Origin: Zoogloea sp041917255
GTDB taxonomy: Bacteria > Pseudomonadota > Gammaproteobacteria > Burkholderiales > Rhodocyclaceae
DNA: 64,000 nt
Direction: 5' to 3'
NCBI GenBank assembly: GCA_041917255.1
Contig: JAYRYA010000026.1
Coordinates: forward strand, 1-64,000
The first letter of the stretch is position 1; each line of letters starts with the position of its first letter. The notes below the pieces were generated by a model that did not search any database, had not been told where the DNA came from, and worked only from the letters and a program-made list of their open reading frames with translations. Position numbers and translations under genes: made by a program. Positions 1 through 8,263 of the stretch are shown one piece after another.

Positions 1-1086
1 CTGGGGCTTGATCTCTTCCCACTGGTACTTCTCGATGGAGGCGACGTCGATCTCGTTGTCGAAGTGACCGATGTTGCAGACGATGGCCTGGTCCTTCATC
101 GCGGCCATGTGGTCGTGGGTGATGACGTGGAAGTTGCCGGTGGTGGTGACGAAGATGTCGGCCTTGTCGGCGGCGTACTCCATGGTGACCACGCGGTAGC
201 CTTCCATCGCGGCCTGCAGGGCGCAGATCGGGTCGATCTCGGTGATCCACACCTGGGCCGACAGGGCGCGCAGGGCCTGGGCCGAGCCCTTGCCCACGTC
301 GCCGTAGCCGCACACCACGGCAACCTTGCCGGCGATCATCACGTCGGTGGCGCGCTTGATGCCGTCCACAAGCGATTCGCGGCAGCCGTAGAGGTTGTCG
401 AACTTGGACTTGGTGACCGAATCATTGACGTTGATCGCCGGGAACTTGAGGTCGCCGCGCTGGTGCATCTGGTACAGGCGATGCACGCCGGTGGTGGTCT
501 CCTCGGTCACGCCCTTGATCTGGGCGAGGCGGGTGGAATACCAGGTCGGGTCGACGGCCAGCTTGGCCTTGATCGCGGCGAAGAGGATGGTCTCTTCTTC
601 GGACGAGGGCTTGGCGATGACGGAGATGTCCTTCTCGGCCTTGGCGCCGAGGTGCAGCAGCAGGGTCGCGTCGCCGCCGTCGTCGAGGATCATGTTGGAG
701 TAGCCGCCATCCGCCCACTCGAAGATGCGGTGGGTGTAGTCCCAGTAATCCACCAGCGTCTCGCCCTTCACGGCGAACACCGGGATGCCCTGGGCGGCGA
801 TGGCCGCGGCGGCGTGATCCTGGGTGCTGAAGATGTTGCACGAGGCCCAGCGCACTTCGGCGCCGAGGGCGGTGAGCGTCTCGATCAGCACGGCGGTCTG
901 GATGGTCATGTGCAGCGAGCCGGTGATGCGCGCGCCCTTGAGGGGCTGGGCGGCGGCGAACTCGTCGCGGATGGCCATCAGGCCGGGCATCTCGGTTTCG
1001 GCGATCTTGATCTCCTTGCGGCCCCAGTCGGCCAGGGAGAGATCGGCGATGACAAAATCGGTGAACTTTTCAGCCACAGTGTTCAT
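1..1086 (-). CDS. ahcY: Adenosylhomocysteinase (SAH hydrolase), 3' end outside window
   Basis: Hydrolyses S-adenosylhomocysteine to adenosine and homocysteine in the cytoplasm, removing the inhibitory by-product of SAM-dependent methylation. The first 362 codons are present. They begin MNTVAEKFTDFVIADLSLAD and include the substrate-domain motif SLHMTIQTAVLIETL and the NAD-binding glycine-rich loop VVCGYGDVGKGSAQALRAL. Members of this bacterial group are usually about 470 residues, so roughly 100 C-terminal codons lie beyond base 1. The ATG at 1086 is the natural start and is preceded by a leader carrying an SAH riboswitch. The family assignment is certain. Confidence 0.97.
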   Translation of the reverse strand, partial: MNTVAEKFTDFVIADLSLADWGRKEIKIAETEMPGLMAIRDEFAAAQPLKGARITGSLHMTIQTAVLIETLTALGAEVRWASCNIFSTQDHAAAAIAAQGIPVFAVKGETLVDYWDYTHRIFEWADGGYSNMILDDGGDATLLLHLGAKAEKDISVIAKPSSEEETILFAAIKAKLAVDPTWYSTRLAQIKGVTEETTTGVHRLYQMHQRGDLKFPAINVNDSVTKSKFDNLYGCRESLVDGIKRATDVMIAGKVAVVCGYGDVGKGSAQALRALSAQVWITEIDPICALQAAMEGYRVVTMEYAADKADIFVTTTGNFHVITHDHMAAMKDQAIVCNIGHFDNEIDVASIEKYQWEEIKPQ

Positions 1087-1216
1087 GAGGTTTCCTCGAA
1101 CGTGTGGCCGGGAAGGGAGAACGCGCAACAGCTTGCGCGGTACTGCGGGTGGCTGCGTACGAACGGCTCACCGCGTCTCCCCGTGCCCGGCACGGGTTTG
1201 CAAACAAAGCATGGAC

Positions 1217-1318
1217 GGGTGAGCGCGGTTTCTGGTGCGTCGGGCAAGCCCGGCAACACTGACATCGAGCCTGGGACGGCGGGGATTGCACCCGGCGGTC
1301 TTGCAGCGCTCCTCGAAG
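1217..1318 (-). ncRNA. SAH riboswitch in the ahcY leader
   Basis: Read on the minus strand, the leader contains the conserved SAH-riboswitch blocks in order: CGAGGAGCGCTGCAA (1315-1301), CCAGGCTCGA (about 1274-1265) and GCGCTCACCC (about 1226-1217). The GAGCGC of the first block can pair with the GCGCTC of the last to close the pseudoknotted fold. The element starts a few bases after a predicted transcription start and ends about 130 bases before the ahcY ATG. This class senses S-adenosylhomocysteine and turns ahcY on when SAH accumulates. Identification rests on the motif blocks and gene context; no covariance-model score was available. Confidence 0.93.
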
Positions 1319-1328
1319 CAAGTCGCGG

Positions 1329-1334
1329 ATTATA
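1329..1334 (-). promoter_or_regulatory. -10 element of the ahcY promoter
   Basis: The minus strand reads TATAAT here, which places transcription start near 1322, just upstream of the SAH riboswitch. No good -35 hexamer is seen 17 bases upstream, where the sequence is a C/A-rich run. Confidence 0.6.
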
Positions 1335-1367
1335 ACGGGTTTTGTGGGGGTTTTTTGAGTGCCGTGC

Positions 1368-3353
1368 TCAGGGCTTTCCTCCGGCGTTTTCCAGTGCGGC
1401 GAGAATCGCCGCCACGATGTCGTTCCAATTCTTGTTTTTCCAGGCCGTCTGATAGCGCCTGAACTGGCGGATGGTCGAGTCGAGGGGGAAACGGTCGTCG
1501 CGGATCAGGCTGACGAGCTCGTCGGCAAGCTTGACCGCTTCATCCTGCCTCACTTGCCTGGTCTGGTCTGATGTCAGCATGTAGGTGGAGCCGAGGGCCA
1601 GAAGTTCGAGCAGGGTGCCGATGGCCCATGCCTTGGCGTCGGTCTTGGTGCAGTCGCCGGCGAGGTATTCCCAGCGGGCGATCTGCTCCGCAGCTTGCCA
1701 CCAGGGCAGAAGGGCGTGAGTCCAGCTGGTGTCGGTGTTCGTCGACTTGCGCCGCTGGATGGCCTCGAGGGACAGGCATTGGGTGGCGACCCAATGGTTG
1801 GTGGGTGATTTGCGCAACGCGCGGCGGTAGTACTTGAGCGAAGCGGCGTAGGCGGCTTGGATGAGATCGTCGAGTTTCTCGGGTTTGTCCTGGGTGGTTT
1901 GGTTGCCGAGCAGGGTTTCGAGGTTCAGCGCGATGCGCTTTTCCATCGCCCCGCCCATGCCCAGGCGTTCGCTGGCGAGGGCCGGGTCGGTGCTGTTCTC
2001 GGCCTCGGCGATCCAGTCGGCGATGATGTTGCGCAGCGTCTTGTGGCGCGCGTCCATTTCCTTGCGCAGCGCGGCTGCGTCGAGCTGCCCGGGGAGCAGG
2101 TTCTCCAGGCGGTCGAGTTGGACCTCCGCTTTTTTCTTGGTCTGGGCGTAGCGAAAACTGCGGACCTGCGACGCAAAATCCCACGGTGTCGAGGCATAGG
2201 CGACGATGCTCGCCCAGTCGTGGGTGCCGGGGGCGTTGGCGCGCAGGCGCTGGCGCAGGTCGAACAGCACCCGGCGTGGGTCCTGTCCGCCCAGGATGCC
2301 GCCGTAGAGAATCTCGGTGGCCATCGTCGACGCGCGCATCCACAGCGGAAACTGGGACGCGACCACCCAGGGGATGCCGGCCATGTGCAGGGCATGGGCG
2401 ATGCTGCCGCCGGGCGTGAGTACCGATTCGATGTTGCCCGAGTCGCAGGTGGACAGCGACACGAAGGTGGGCACCGAGCGGGCGGTGCCGTCGTTGCCGC
2501 GGGCGGTGAGGGCGATGGCGAGGCGGGTGCCGTCGACGACGTCGGCCACGGAGGGGTCGCGGAAACCCTTCAGCGCGACTCCGAAGCGCAGATCGCCGGC
2601 CTCTTCGTAGGCCGCGCCGTGGGCAAGGATGTGGACATGGGTGTAATCGTGCTCCGCGCATTTCTTGCGGATGTCCTCGAGGGTGGCATCCGGCAACACG
2701 GTGAGATGCTTCTTCACCTTTTCGAGGCGGGCTTCGTCCTGGCCGGGGTCGAGGATATCCACCCACGGCTCGATGGCCCGGCGCAGGGCGTTGAGATGGT
2801 CCTGGGCCGGTACCGGGGCATAACCTGGCGGCGTGGCGAAGGCGAACAGAATGCGCGGCACCCGATTCCAGCTGACCTTGAGCGGGGTGCTGCGGCGTAC
2901 CTCGCGGGTGACGGTGATCGGCGCGCAGGGCTGCAGGAAGAGCGCGCTGCCCGAGCCTGGAAAGGCGTTGGGAGCGATCGCCATCTCGAAGGGCACCATG
3001 CCCAGCTCGGAGGGCGACAGCACCAGCCGTAAGTGCATCAGGTCGTTGCCGGCGCCGCTGATCGCCGACAGCAGTGAGGGCACCTGGCCGATGATCTTGC
3101 CGATCTCCTCGCCCATGCTGCGCACCTCGGCTTGGCGCTGCACATCGCGGGCCGGGTCGACGCCGTTCTCGTAGCGCAGGCGGCGCAGGCGGATGAGCAG
3201 CTCGCGGTGCTCGAAGGGCATGTTCACCGTCACCGAGCCGTCCTCGCCGCACACCGCCACATAAGGCGTGAGGGGCGACAGGAGCTGGTTGTGGGCCGGG
3301 CCGGGGCGCAGGAACTCGAGCTTGACGTTGCGGATGTCGTTGCTGGCGATCAT
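1368..3353 (-). CDS. CHAT-domain (caspase-like) protease
   Basis: A 661-residue protein with a CHAT (caspase HetF-associated with TPRs) domain at roughly residues 160-400. The catalytic dyad is visible as His245 in HVHILAHGAAY and Cys303 in VSLSTCDSGN, followed by the usual PGGSIAHALHMAGIPWVV and late PWDF segments. The C-terminal 260 residues are helical and charged, without a recognised repeat. No signal peptide is seen, so it should be cytoplasmic. It begins 3 bases after the stop of the metallophosphoesterase gene and so is translationally linked to it. CHAT enzymes are cysteine peptidases that often act as effectors in stress or immune systems. The substrate here is unknown. Confidence 0.85.
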   Translation of the reverse strand: MIASNDIRNVKLEFLRPGPAHNQLLSPLTPYVAVCGEDGSVTVNMPFEHRELLIRLRRLRYENGVDPARDVQRQAEVRSMGEEIGKIIGQVPSLLSAISGAGNDLMHLRLVLSPSELGMVPFEMAIAPNAFPGSGSALFLQPCAPITVTREVRRSTPLKVSWNRVPRILFAFATPPGYAPVPAQDHLNALRRAIEPWVDILDPGQDEARLEKVKKHLTVLPDATLEDIRKKCAEHDYTHVHILAHGAAYEEAGDLRFGVALKGFRDPSVADVVDGTRLAIALTARGNDGTARSVPTFVSLSTCDSGNIESVLTPGGSIAHALHMAGIPWVVASQFPLWMRASTMATEILYGGILGGQDPRRVLFDLRQRLRANAPGTHDWASIVAYASTPWDFASQVRSFRYAQTKKKAEVQLDRLENLLPGQLDAAALRKEMDARHKTLRNIIADWIAEAENSTDPALASERLGMGGAMEKRIALNLETLLGNQTTQDKPEKLDDLIQAAYAASLKYYRRALRKSPTNHWVATQCLSLEAIQRRKSTNTDTSWTHALLPWWQAAEQIARWEYLAGDCTKTDAKAWAIGTLLELLALGSTYMLTSDQTRQVRQDEAVKLADELVSLIRDDRFPLDSTIRQFRRYQTAWKNKNWNDIVAAILAALENAGGKP

Positions 3354-3356
3354 GGT

Positions 3357-4868
3357 TCAGGCCCTCGGGAGCGCTTCGTCGGTGCTGCCGTCGCCGATCA
3401 CACGACGGAGTTCGCCGTGGGTGACGCCCTCTGCGTCCGTGTAGATGCGCACGGCGGTGGTGCGGTCGAGGATCAGCGGCTTGTCGTCGATGATGCAGTT
3501 GTCGAGATCGGCCATGCCGCCCTTGTCGAGCGCCGGGTAGAGGATGGTCTTGAACTTCGTGGCGTCGCCCAGCAGGGTGGGGCTGAGGTGGATCAGGCGG
3601 ATCCAGGTGCCCGAGTTGAGGTAGCGGCGGCCATCGCCCAGGTCGATGTCGCGGGCCAGGTGGGTGTGGCCGGCAACGATGAAGTCGGCCGCGGCGGGGG
3701 CGATGGAGGCGACGATGGCCTTGTCGTCCGCCTGCTTGCCGTAGGTGGGGTCGAAACTCCGGTCGCCGTCCAGCCAGTCGAGCAGCGCCCGGCGCAGGGC
3801 TTCTTCCTTGGGCATGCCGGTGAGCCAGCCGGTCATGCGGTCCCAGATCATCTGAAAGCCGCCGAGGGTGGATTCGTTTGCACTGCTGGCGCCAAGCCCG
3901 TCTTGCAGGGCGCTTTCGGCGGCGAGCAGCATGTCGTCGGCGCGCGGTGCAGGGGCGGCGTCCTGGGCGGGGCGCATCTGCTGCAGGTGGGGGCCGAGCA
4001 TCTGGTCGAAAGGTGAGACGGGTGCGCCGGCAGGCGTGGCCTCGGCGCCGCCCAGGCGGCTGTCGCGGTCGAAGCCGGCGGTGGCCCGGTCGGGCAGGAT
4101 GGCGATGATGTCGGTGAGCTTCCTGGCCTGGCGCGGATCAAGGGTGAGCAGCACACCGCCCAGCATTGCCTTGTTTTCGGGTTTGAGCAGGTCGATCCAC
4201 GGGTAGCGGGCCTTGACCTTGTTCATCACCTCCTTGACGATCCGGGTGCCGGCGTTGGGATGCCAGTTGTCGAGGGGTTTGCCTACGTCCACGTGGCGCC
4301 CGAGCTGGGCGAGGGCTTCGTAACGGTTGTAGTTCCAGGCGTCGGTTTCGTTGCCGTGGGTGCAGAACACCCGTTTGTCGCCGACCTTGCACGGGTAGCC
4401 GCCGCCAGTGGTCGAGAATTCCAGCTGGGCGCGGGCCGCGGGTTTGTCGCCCACGAGGCGGGCAGTGAGCATCCGCTGCACCGCCGGCACGGCGAGTTCG
4501 ATGTCGTGGTTGCCGATAACGATGACGAGGTGGCGCTTCGGCGTGCGGACGAAATCCGCCAGTGCCTGCCAGATGCCGCTGAAGGCATCGCGGTTGATGA
4601 TGCCGGCGACGACCTGCGGCGCATTCTGCATCGCCACGTAGTCGGGGACGGTTTCCTTGTCTTCGGCGAGGGTGTCGATCACGTCGCCGTTGAGCACCAG
4701 CGCCAGGCGCCGCTCGGGCGTCTGGCCGGCGAGCCGGCGGATGAAGCCGGCCAGGCGGGCAGTTTCGCGGAGGATCTGGAAATCCGCCTTGCCACCCATG
4801 TGCAGGTCGGAGATGACGTACAGGTCGTCAAAGCTGGGCAGGTCGTCAGCGCTGAGCAGGTCCGGCAT
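3357..4868 (-). CDS. Calcineurin-like metallophosphoesterase
   Basis: A 503-residue member of the calcineurin-like phosphoesterase superfamily. All metal-binding blocks are visible: Asp21 and His23 in VISDLHMGG, GD in LVLNGDVIDTL, GNHD in IVIGNHDIELAV, the later FCTHGNETDAWNYNRY, and GHTH in IVAGHTHLARD. A long insertion of about 200 residues separates the last two histidine motifs. No signal peptide is present. It is the upstream gene of a tight two-gene unit with the CHAT protease and has its own 130-base leader. The substrate cannot be read from the sequence; phosphodiester, nucleotide or phosphoprotein are all possible. Confidence 0.85.
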   Translation of the reverse strand: MPDLLSADDLPSFDDLYVISDLHMGGKADFQILRETARLAGFIRRLAGQTPERRLALVLNGDVIDTLAEDKETVPDYVAMQNAPQVVAGIINRDAFSGIWQALADFVRTPKRHLVIVIGNHDIELAVPAVQRMLTARLVGDKPAARAQLEFSTTGGGYPCKVGDKRVFCTHGNETDAWNYNRYEALAQLGRHVDVGKPLDNWHPNAGTRIVKEVMNKVKARYPWIDLLKPENKAMLGGVLLTLDPRQARKLTDIIAILPDRATAGFDRDSRLGGAEATPAGAPVSPFDQMLGPHLQQMRPAQDAAPAPRADDMLLAAESALQDGLGASSANESTLGGFQMIWDRMTGWLTGMPKEEALRRALLDWLDGDRSFDPTYGKQADDKAIVASIAPAAADFIVAGHTHLARDIDLGDGRRYLNSGTWIRLIHLSPTLLGDATKFKTILYPALDKGGMADLDNCIIDDKPLILDRTTAVRIYTDAEGVTHGELRRVIGDGSTDEALPRA

Positions 4869-5000
4869 GGTTGGCGCATCCCCTTGCGCCAGGCCGCTGG
4901 TCGGGGGCGATGTGCCCCGCAGCGCGGCCAGTCGTTATTCATAGCCAAAGCATAGGCTCGGGGGCGCCGGAAGGCCAGCGGCGCGGCTGGTAGCGGCGTT

Positions 5001-6809
5001 TCAGGGCCGGAGCGCCGCCTCCAGCACCTTCCCGAAAATCTCCGCCTCCTGGAAGCCTACTACCCGCAGCGCCTTGCGCTCGGCGCCGCTGGAATCGAAG
5101 AAGATGATGCCGGGCGGGCCGAAGAGGTTGAAGCGCTTGAGGAGCGCCTTGTCGTCGTCGTTGTTGGCGGTGACATCCGCCTGGATGAGCTGGAAGCTGG
5201 CGAGGCGGCGGGCGACGGCGGGATCGGCGAAGGTGAAGCGCTCCATCTCCTTGCACGAGATGCACCAGTCGGCATAGAAATCCAGCATCACCGGGCGGGT
5301 GGCGGTTTTCAGGATCTGGTCGAGTTCTTCCACCGAGCGCACGCGCTGGAACTTCGTCTCTGCTAGCGGCGCTGCGGCCGCCTGGGCGCGCAGGATGGCC
5401 AGCGGTTGCAGCGGATCGCGGGAGCCGGCGAGGGCACCGATGAACATCGCCGCGCCGGCCAGCAGGGCGATCACGCCCCAGCCCTTCCAGAAGCGCTGCC
5501 AGCCGCTGGCGTGGGGCGGGAGCGGATCGAGGGCGTGGAGGTAGATCGCCGAGACGACGAGGATCGCCGCCCACGCCAGCATGGTGACGACGCCCGGCAG
5601 CACCGGCGACACCAGCCACACGGCCACCGCCAGCAGCATGACGCCGAAGGCGCGCTTGACGTTCTCCATCCAGGGCCCGGTCTTGGGCAGGGCGCTGCGG
5701 GCGAGCACGCCGACGATGATCAGCGGTGCGCCCATGCCCAGCGCCATCACGAACAGGGCAAGGCCACCGAGGGCCGCGTCGCCGGTCTTGGCGATGTAGA
5801 GCAGGGCGCCGGCCAGGGGCGCGGCAACACAGGGGCCGACGATCAGCGCCGACAGCGCGCCCATGGCGATCACGCCGCCGGGCGAGCCCCCCTTCTGGTG
5901 GCTGGCGGTGTCGGAGAGGCGGCTTTGCAGCGCAGTGGGCATCTGCAGCTCGTAGAAGCCGAACATCGAGAACGACAGCACCACGAAGACCAGCGCGAAA
6001 CCGCCCAGCACCCACGGGTTCTGCAGCGCCGCCGACAGCAGCGTGCCGGAGAGCCCTGCGGCGACGCCGGCCGCGGCGTAGGTGACGGCCATGCCCAGCA
6101 CGTACAGCGCCGACAGGCTGAAGGCGCGGCCCTTGGAGATGGCGTGGCCGTGGCCGACGATGATGCCCGAGAGGATCGGGATCATCGGGAACACGCAGGG
6201 CGTGAAGGCCAGCAGCAGCCCGAAGCCGAAGAAGCTGGCGAGGGTGGCGAGCGTGCTGCCACCAGCCAGCAGGCGGGCGATTCGACCGGATTCGTCATGG
6301 TCGTCGGTGGCGGGCTCCGGGGCGGGCGTTGCGGCGGGGGCGTCGCCCTTGCCGAGCGCTCGGGCGAGCAGGCTTTCGCCGGGGCTGCTGCTGGAGAGCG
6401 CCACGTTGAGGGTATGGGTCTGCGGCGGGTAGCAGATGCCGATGTCGGCGCAGCCCTGGCTGACGAGGGTCAGCGGGAAGGGCGGCTTGCCGGCGGTGAC
6501 GGGCAAGGTGAAGACGAGTTCCTTGCGGTAGATCTCGACTTCGCCGAAGGCGTCGTCCTTCTTGGGCTTGCCGGCCGGCAGCGCGGGTTCGCCAAAGCTG
6601 ACGCCGTCGGCGTCGAACTTGAAGCGGTGGCGGTAGAGGTAGTAGCCGTCGGCGATCTGGAAGCGGATCTCGACGGAGTGGTCGTCAATCGCGCGGGCGG
6701 TGGCGCGGAAGGCCTGCTCGACGGGCAGCGGCTCGTCGGCGGCGTGGAGGCTGAGGGCGGCGCACAGCAGCGCGATGAGGGCGAAAAGGTGGCGGATAAG
6801 ACGGATCAT
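5001..6809 (-). CDS. dsbD: Thiol:disulfide interchange protein DsbD
   Basis: An inner-membrane electron conduit that passes reducing power from cytoplasmic thioredoxin to periplasmic DsbC and cytochrome c maturation proteins. The 602-residue protein has a signal peptide (MIRLIRHLFALIALLCAALS), and a periplasmic alpha domain with the redox pair in QGCADIGICYPPQ. Next is an eight-helix core with the transmembrane cysteines in LLAFTPCVFPMIPILSG and LIVGPCVAAPLAGAL. A C-terminal thioredoxin domain carries YADWCISCKEM. The ATG at 6809 was preferred to a TTG at 6818. Abundant c-type cytochromes elsewhere in the window fit a need for this reductant. It is last in a run of minus-strand genes. Confidence 0.96.
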   Translation of the reverse strand: MIRLIRHLFALIALLCAALSLHAADEPLPVEQAFRATARAIDDHSVEIRFQIADGYYLYRHRFKFDADGVSFGEPALPAGKPKKDDAFGEVEIYRKELVFTLPVTAGKPPFPLTLVSQGCADIGICYPPQTHTLNVALSSSSPGESLLARALGKGDAPAATPAPEPATDDHDESGRIARLLAGGSTLATLASFFGFGLLLAFTPCVFPMIPILSGIIVGHGHAISKGRAFSLSALYVLGMAVTYAAAGVAAGLSGTLLSAALQNPWVLGGFALVFVVLSFSMFGFYELQMPTALQSRLSDTASHQKGGSPGGVIAMGALSALIVGPCVAAPLAGALLYIAKTGDAALGGLALFVMALGMGAPLIIVGVLARSALPKTGPWMENVKRAFGVMLLAVAVWLVSPVLPGVVTMLAWAAILVVSAIYLHALDPLPPHASGWQRFWKGWGVIALLAGAAMFIGALAGSRDPLQPLAILRAQAAAAPLAETKFQRVRSVEELDQILKTATRPVMLDFYADWCISCKEMERFTFADPAVARRLASFQLIQADVTANNDDDKALLKRFNLFGPPGIIFFDSSGAERKALRVVGFQEAEIFGKVLEAALRP

Positions 6810-6863
6810 GGCCGGCAAGTGTGGCGGCGGGGTGGCGAGCCCGCCAGCGGATGGATCAAGAAA

Positions 6864-7202
6864 TCAGGGGTGCCGTTCGGTGGTTTCGGTGTCGACCCAG
6901 GCCAGGTAGGCGGGCAGGCCTTCGTGCAGAGGGACCGCGACGATCTCGGGAAGTTCGTAGGGGTGGACCTCGGTGAGGGCGGCCTGGAGATCCGGGTAGC
7001 GGGCGAGGGTGGTCTTGATGAGCAGCGGCACTTCGGCGGCGGATTCGATGGCGTCGTTCCAGCGGTAGACCGAGGTGCACGCCGGCAGGATGTTCACGCA
7101 GGCGGCGAGGCGCTGCTCGACAAGCTGGCGGGCAACGCGCTTTGCGCTGTCGGCGTCGGGCAGGTTGGTGAGGACGAGGAGGGTTTCGGCAGGAGCGGTC
7201 AT
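6864..7202 (-). CDS. cutA: CutA family protein
   Basis: A 112-residue CutA1 protein, the family's usual length. It has the conserved core EQRLAACVNILPACTSVYRW and the later EVPLLIKTTLARYP and HPYELPEIVAVPL. CutA proteins form tight trimers. The name comes from a copper/divalent cation tolerance phenotype, and the molecular role is still debated. The ATG at 7202 lies 8 bases after the stop of the ABC permease gene, and dsbD starts 54 bases beyond its end. The cutA-dsbD pairing is common in proteobacteria and supports shared transcription. Confidence 0.95.
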   Translation of the reverse strand: MTAPAETLLVLTNLPDADSAKRVARQLVEQRLAACVNILPACTSVYRWNDAIESAAEVPLLIKTTLARYPDLQAALTEVHPYELPEIVAVPLHEGLPAYLAWVDTETTERHP

Positions 7203-7210
7203 GGTCGTCG

Positions 7211-7993
7211 TCAGTTGAGCAGGCGGCGCCGGGTGAGCGCCAGGGCCAGCCAGAAGGCCAGCACCGTGATGAGGGTCAGCACGGCCAGGTGCAGGCCGAT
7301 CTGCTGGGGCATCTGGCCGAGCAGCAGCGGGCGCACCAGCGCCACCGCGTGGGCCAGGGGCAGCTGGTTGGCCACGCCGAGCACCGCGTCGGGCAGCTGG
7401 CTCTGGGGGAAGAACACGCCCGACAGCATGGTCATCGGGGTGATGAACAGGGTGAAGTAGTACATGAAGAAATCGTAGCTCGGCGCGAGGGCGGTCATGA
7501 TGAGGCCGAGGGCGGCGAAGCACAGCCCGGTGAGGAAGACCACCGGGATCGCCGCCAGGGCCAGCGGCGAGGCGGCAAAGCCGAAGGCGGCGATCACCCC
7601 GAGGATGGCGGTGCCGGCAAGCGTTGCCTTGCTGGCGGCCCAGATCAGCTCGGCGGCGACGATGTCGTCGAGCGCCACCGGGGCGTTCATGATGGCTTCC
7701 CAGGTCTTCTGCACGTGCATCCGCGAGAAGCCGGAATATAGCGCCTCGAAGGTGGCGGCGTTCATCGTGGAATAGCACAGGGTGCCGCCGGCCAGGAAGG
7801 CGATGTAGGAGACACCTTCGACTTCCGGCACCAGCATCCCGAGCCCGTAGCCCAGGCCCAGCATGTAGATCACCGGGTCGGCCAGGTTGCCGACGATGGA
7901 CGGCAGGGCGAGCTTCTTCCAGACCAGGAAGTTGCGGCGCCACACGGCGAGGAGGCGGCCGGAGAGGCGTGGGGGGGCGAAGTGGTTCGGCAT
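7211..7993 (-). CDS. ABC-2 type transporter permease (NodJ-like)
   Basis: A 260-residue polytopic inner-membrane protein of the ABC-2 family, with six predicted hydrophobic segments and the NodJ/DrrB-type motif region FFMYYFTLFITPMTMLSGVF before the last helices. It should pair with the ATPase encoded at 8261-9199 to form an exporter. About 270 bases of repeat-rich DNA separate the two genes. NodIJ homologues in non-nodulating betaproteobacteria are ordinary chromosomal exporters of unknown substrate, so no lipochitooligosaccharide role is implied. The ATG at 7993 gives the family-length N-terminus MPNHFAPPRLSGRLLAVWRRN. Confidence 0.9.
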   Translation of the reverse strand: MPNHFAPPRLSGRLLAVWRRNFLVWKKLALPSIVGNLADPVIYMLGLGYGLGMLVPEVEGVSYIAFLAGGTLCYSTMNAATFEALYSGFSRMHVQKTWEAIMNAPVALDDIVAAELIWAASKATLAGTAILGVIAAFGFAASPLALAAIPVVFLTGLCFAALGLIMTALAPSYDFFMYYFTLFITPMTMLSGVFFPQSQLPDAVLGVANQLPLAHAVALVRPLLLGQMPQQIGLHLAVLTLITVLAFWLALALTRRRLLN

Positions 7994-8008
7994 GGCAGCG
8001 TCTTCAGC

Positions 8009-8080
8009 GAGCGGAGCGAGCGTGGGGGGCGTCCAGCCTCCCGCCGGGCCGTCCCAAGGGAGGCTGCAGCCCCCTTGGGG
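8009..8080. repeat. GC-rich dispersed intergenic repeat, copy 1
   Basis: This copy shares a core with the copy at 8152-8230, running through CCTCCCGCCGGGCC and AAGGGAGGCTGCAGCCCC. Its arms CCCAAGGG and CCCTTGGG (about 8053-8080) can fold into a stem with a central CTGCAG palindrome. Dispersed extragenic repeats of this type are common in high-GC betaproteobacteria. Confidence 0.75.
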
Positions 8081-8126
8081 GGGTGAGGCAAGGAATTCGT
8101 GGCGCATTGCGCCGCGCCTGCCGCAC

Positions 8127-8150
8127 GGGCCTGCTGTGCAAAGCAGGCCC
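8127..8150. repeat. Perfect 9-bp hairpin between the two intergenic repeats
   Basis: The arms GGGCCTGCT and AGCAGGCCC flank the loop GTGCAA, between the two copies of the dispersed repeat. It may attenuate transcription between the two ABC transporter genes or simply be part of the repeat unit. Confidence 0.5.
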
Positions 8151-8151
8151 T

Positions 8152-8263
8152 CCGCGAACGAAGTGAGCGTGGGGGTCGTCCAGTCTCCCGCCGGGCCGCC
8201 CCAAGGGAGGCTGCAGCCCCCTCGGGGGGCAGCGAACGAAGTGAGCGTGGGGGTCGTTCATCA
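8152..8263. repeat. GC-rich dispersed intergenic repeat, copy 2 plus partial third copy
   Basis: The core matches copy 1, including AAGGGAGGCTGCAGCCCC. A flanking unit GCGAACGAAGTGAGCGTGGG occurs at about 8154-8173 and recurs at about 8232-8251, so part of the unit is present again and runs up to the ATPase stop codon. The block lies between the ATPase and permease genes of one ABC exporter, an unusual place for a repeat insertion. Confidence 0.75.

Noticed and set aside
64..1335. 423-codon plus-strand frame over ahcY and its riboswitch
   Set aside because: Antisense shadow of ahcY and of a structured leader.
6810..6818. TTG start at 6818 for dsbD
   Set aside because: The ATG at 6809 gives a normal signal peptide; the extra three residues add nothing.
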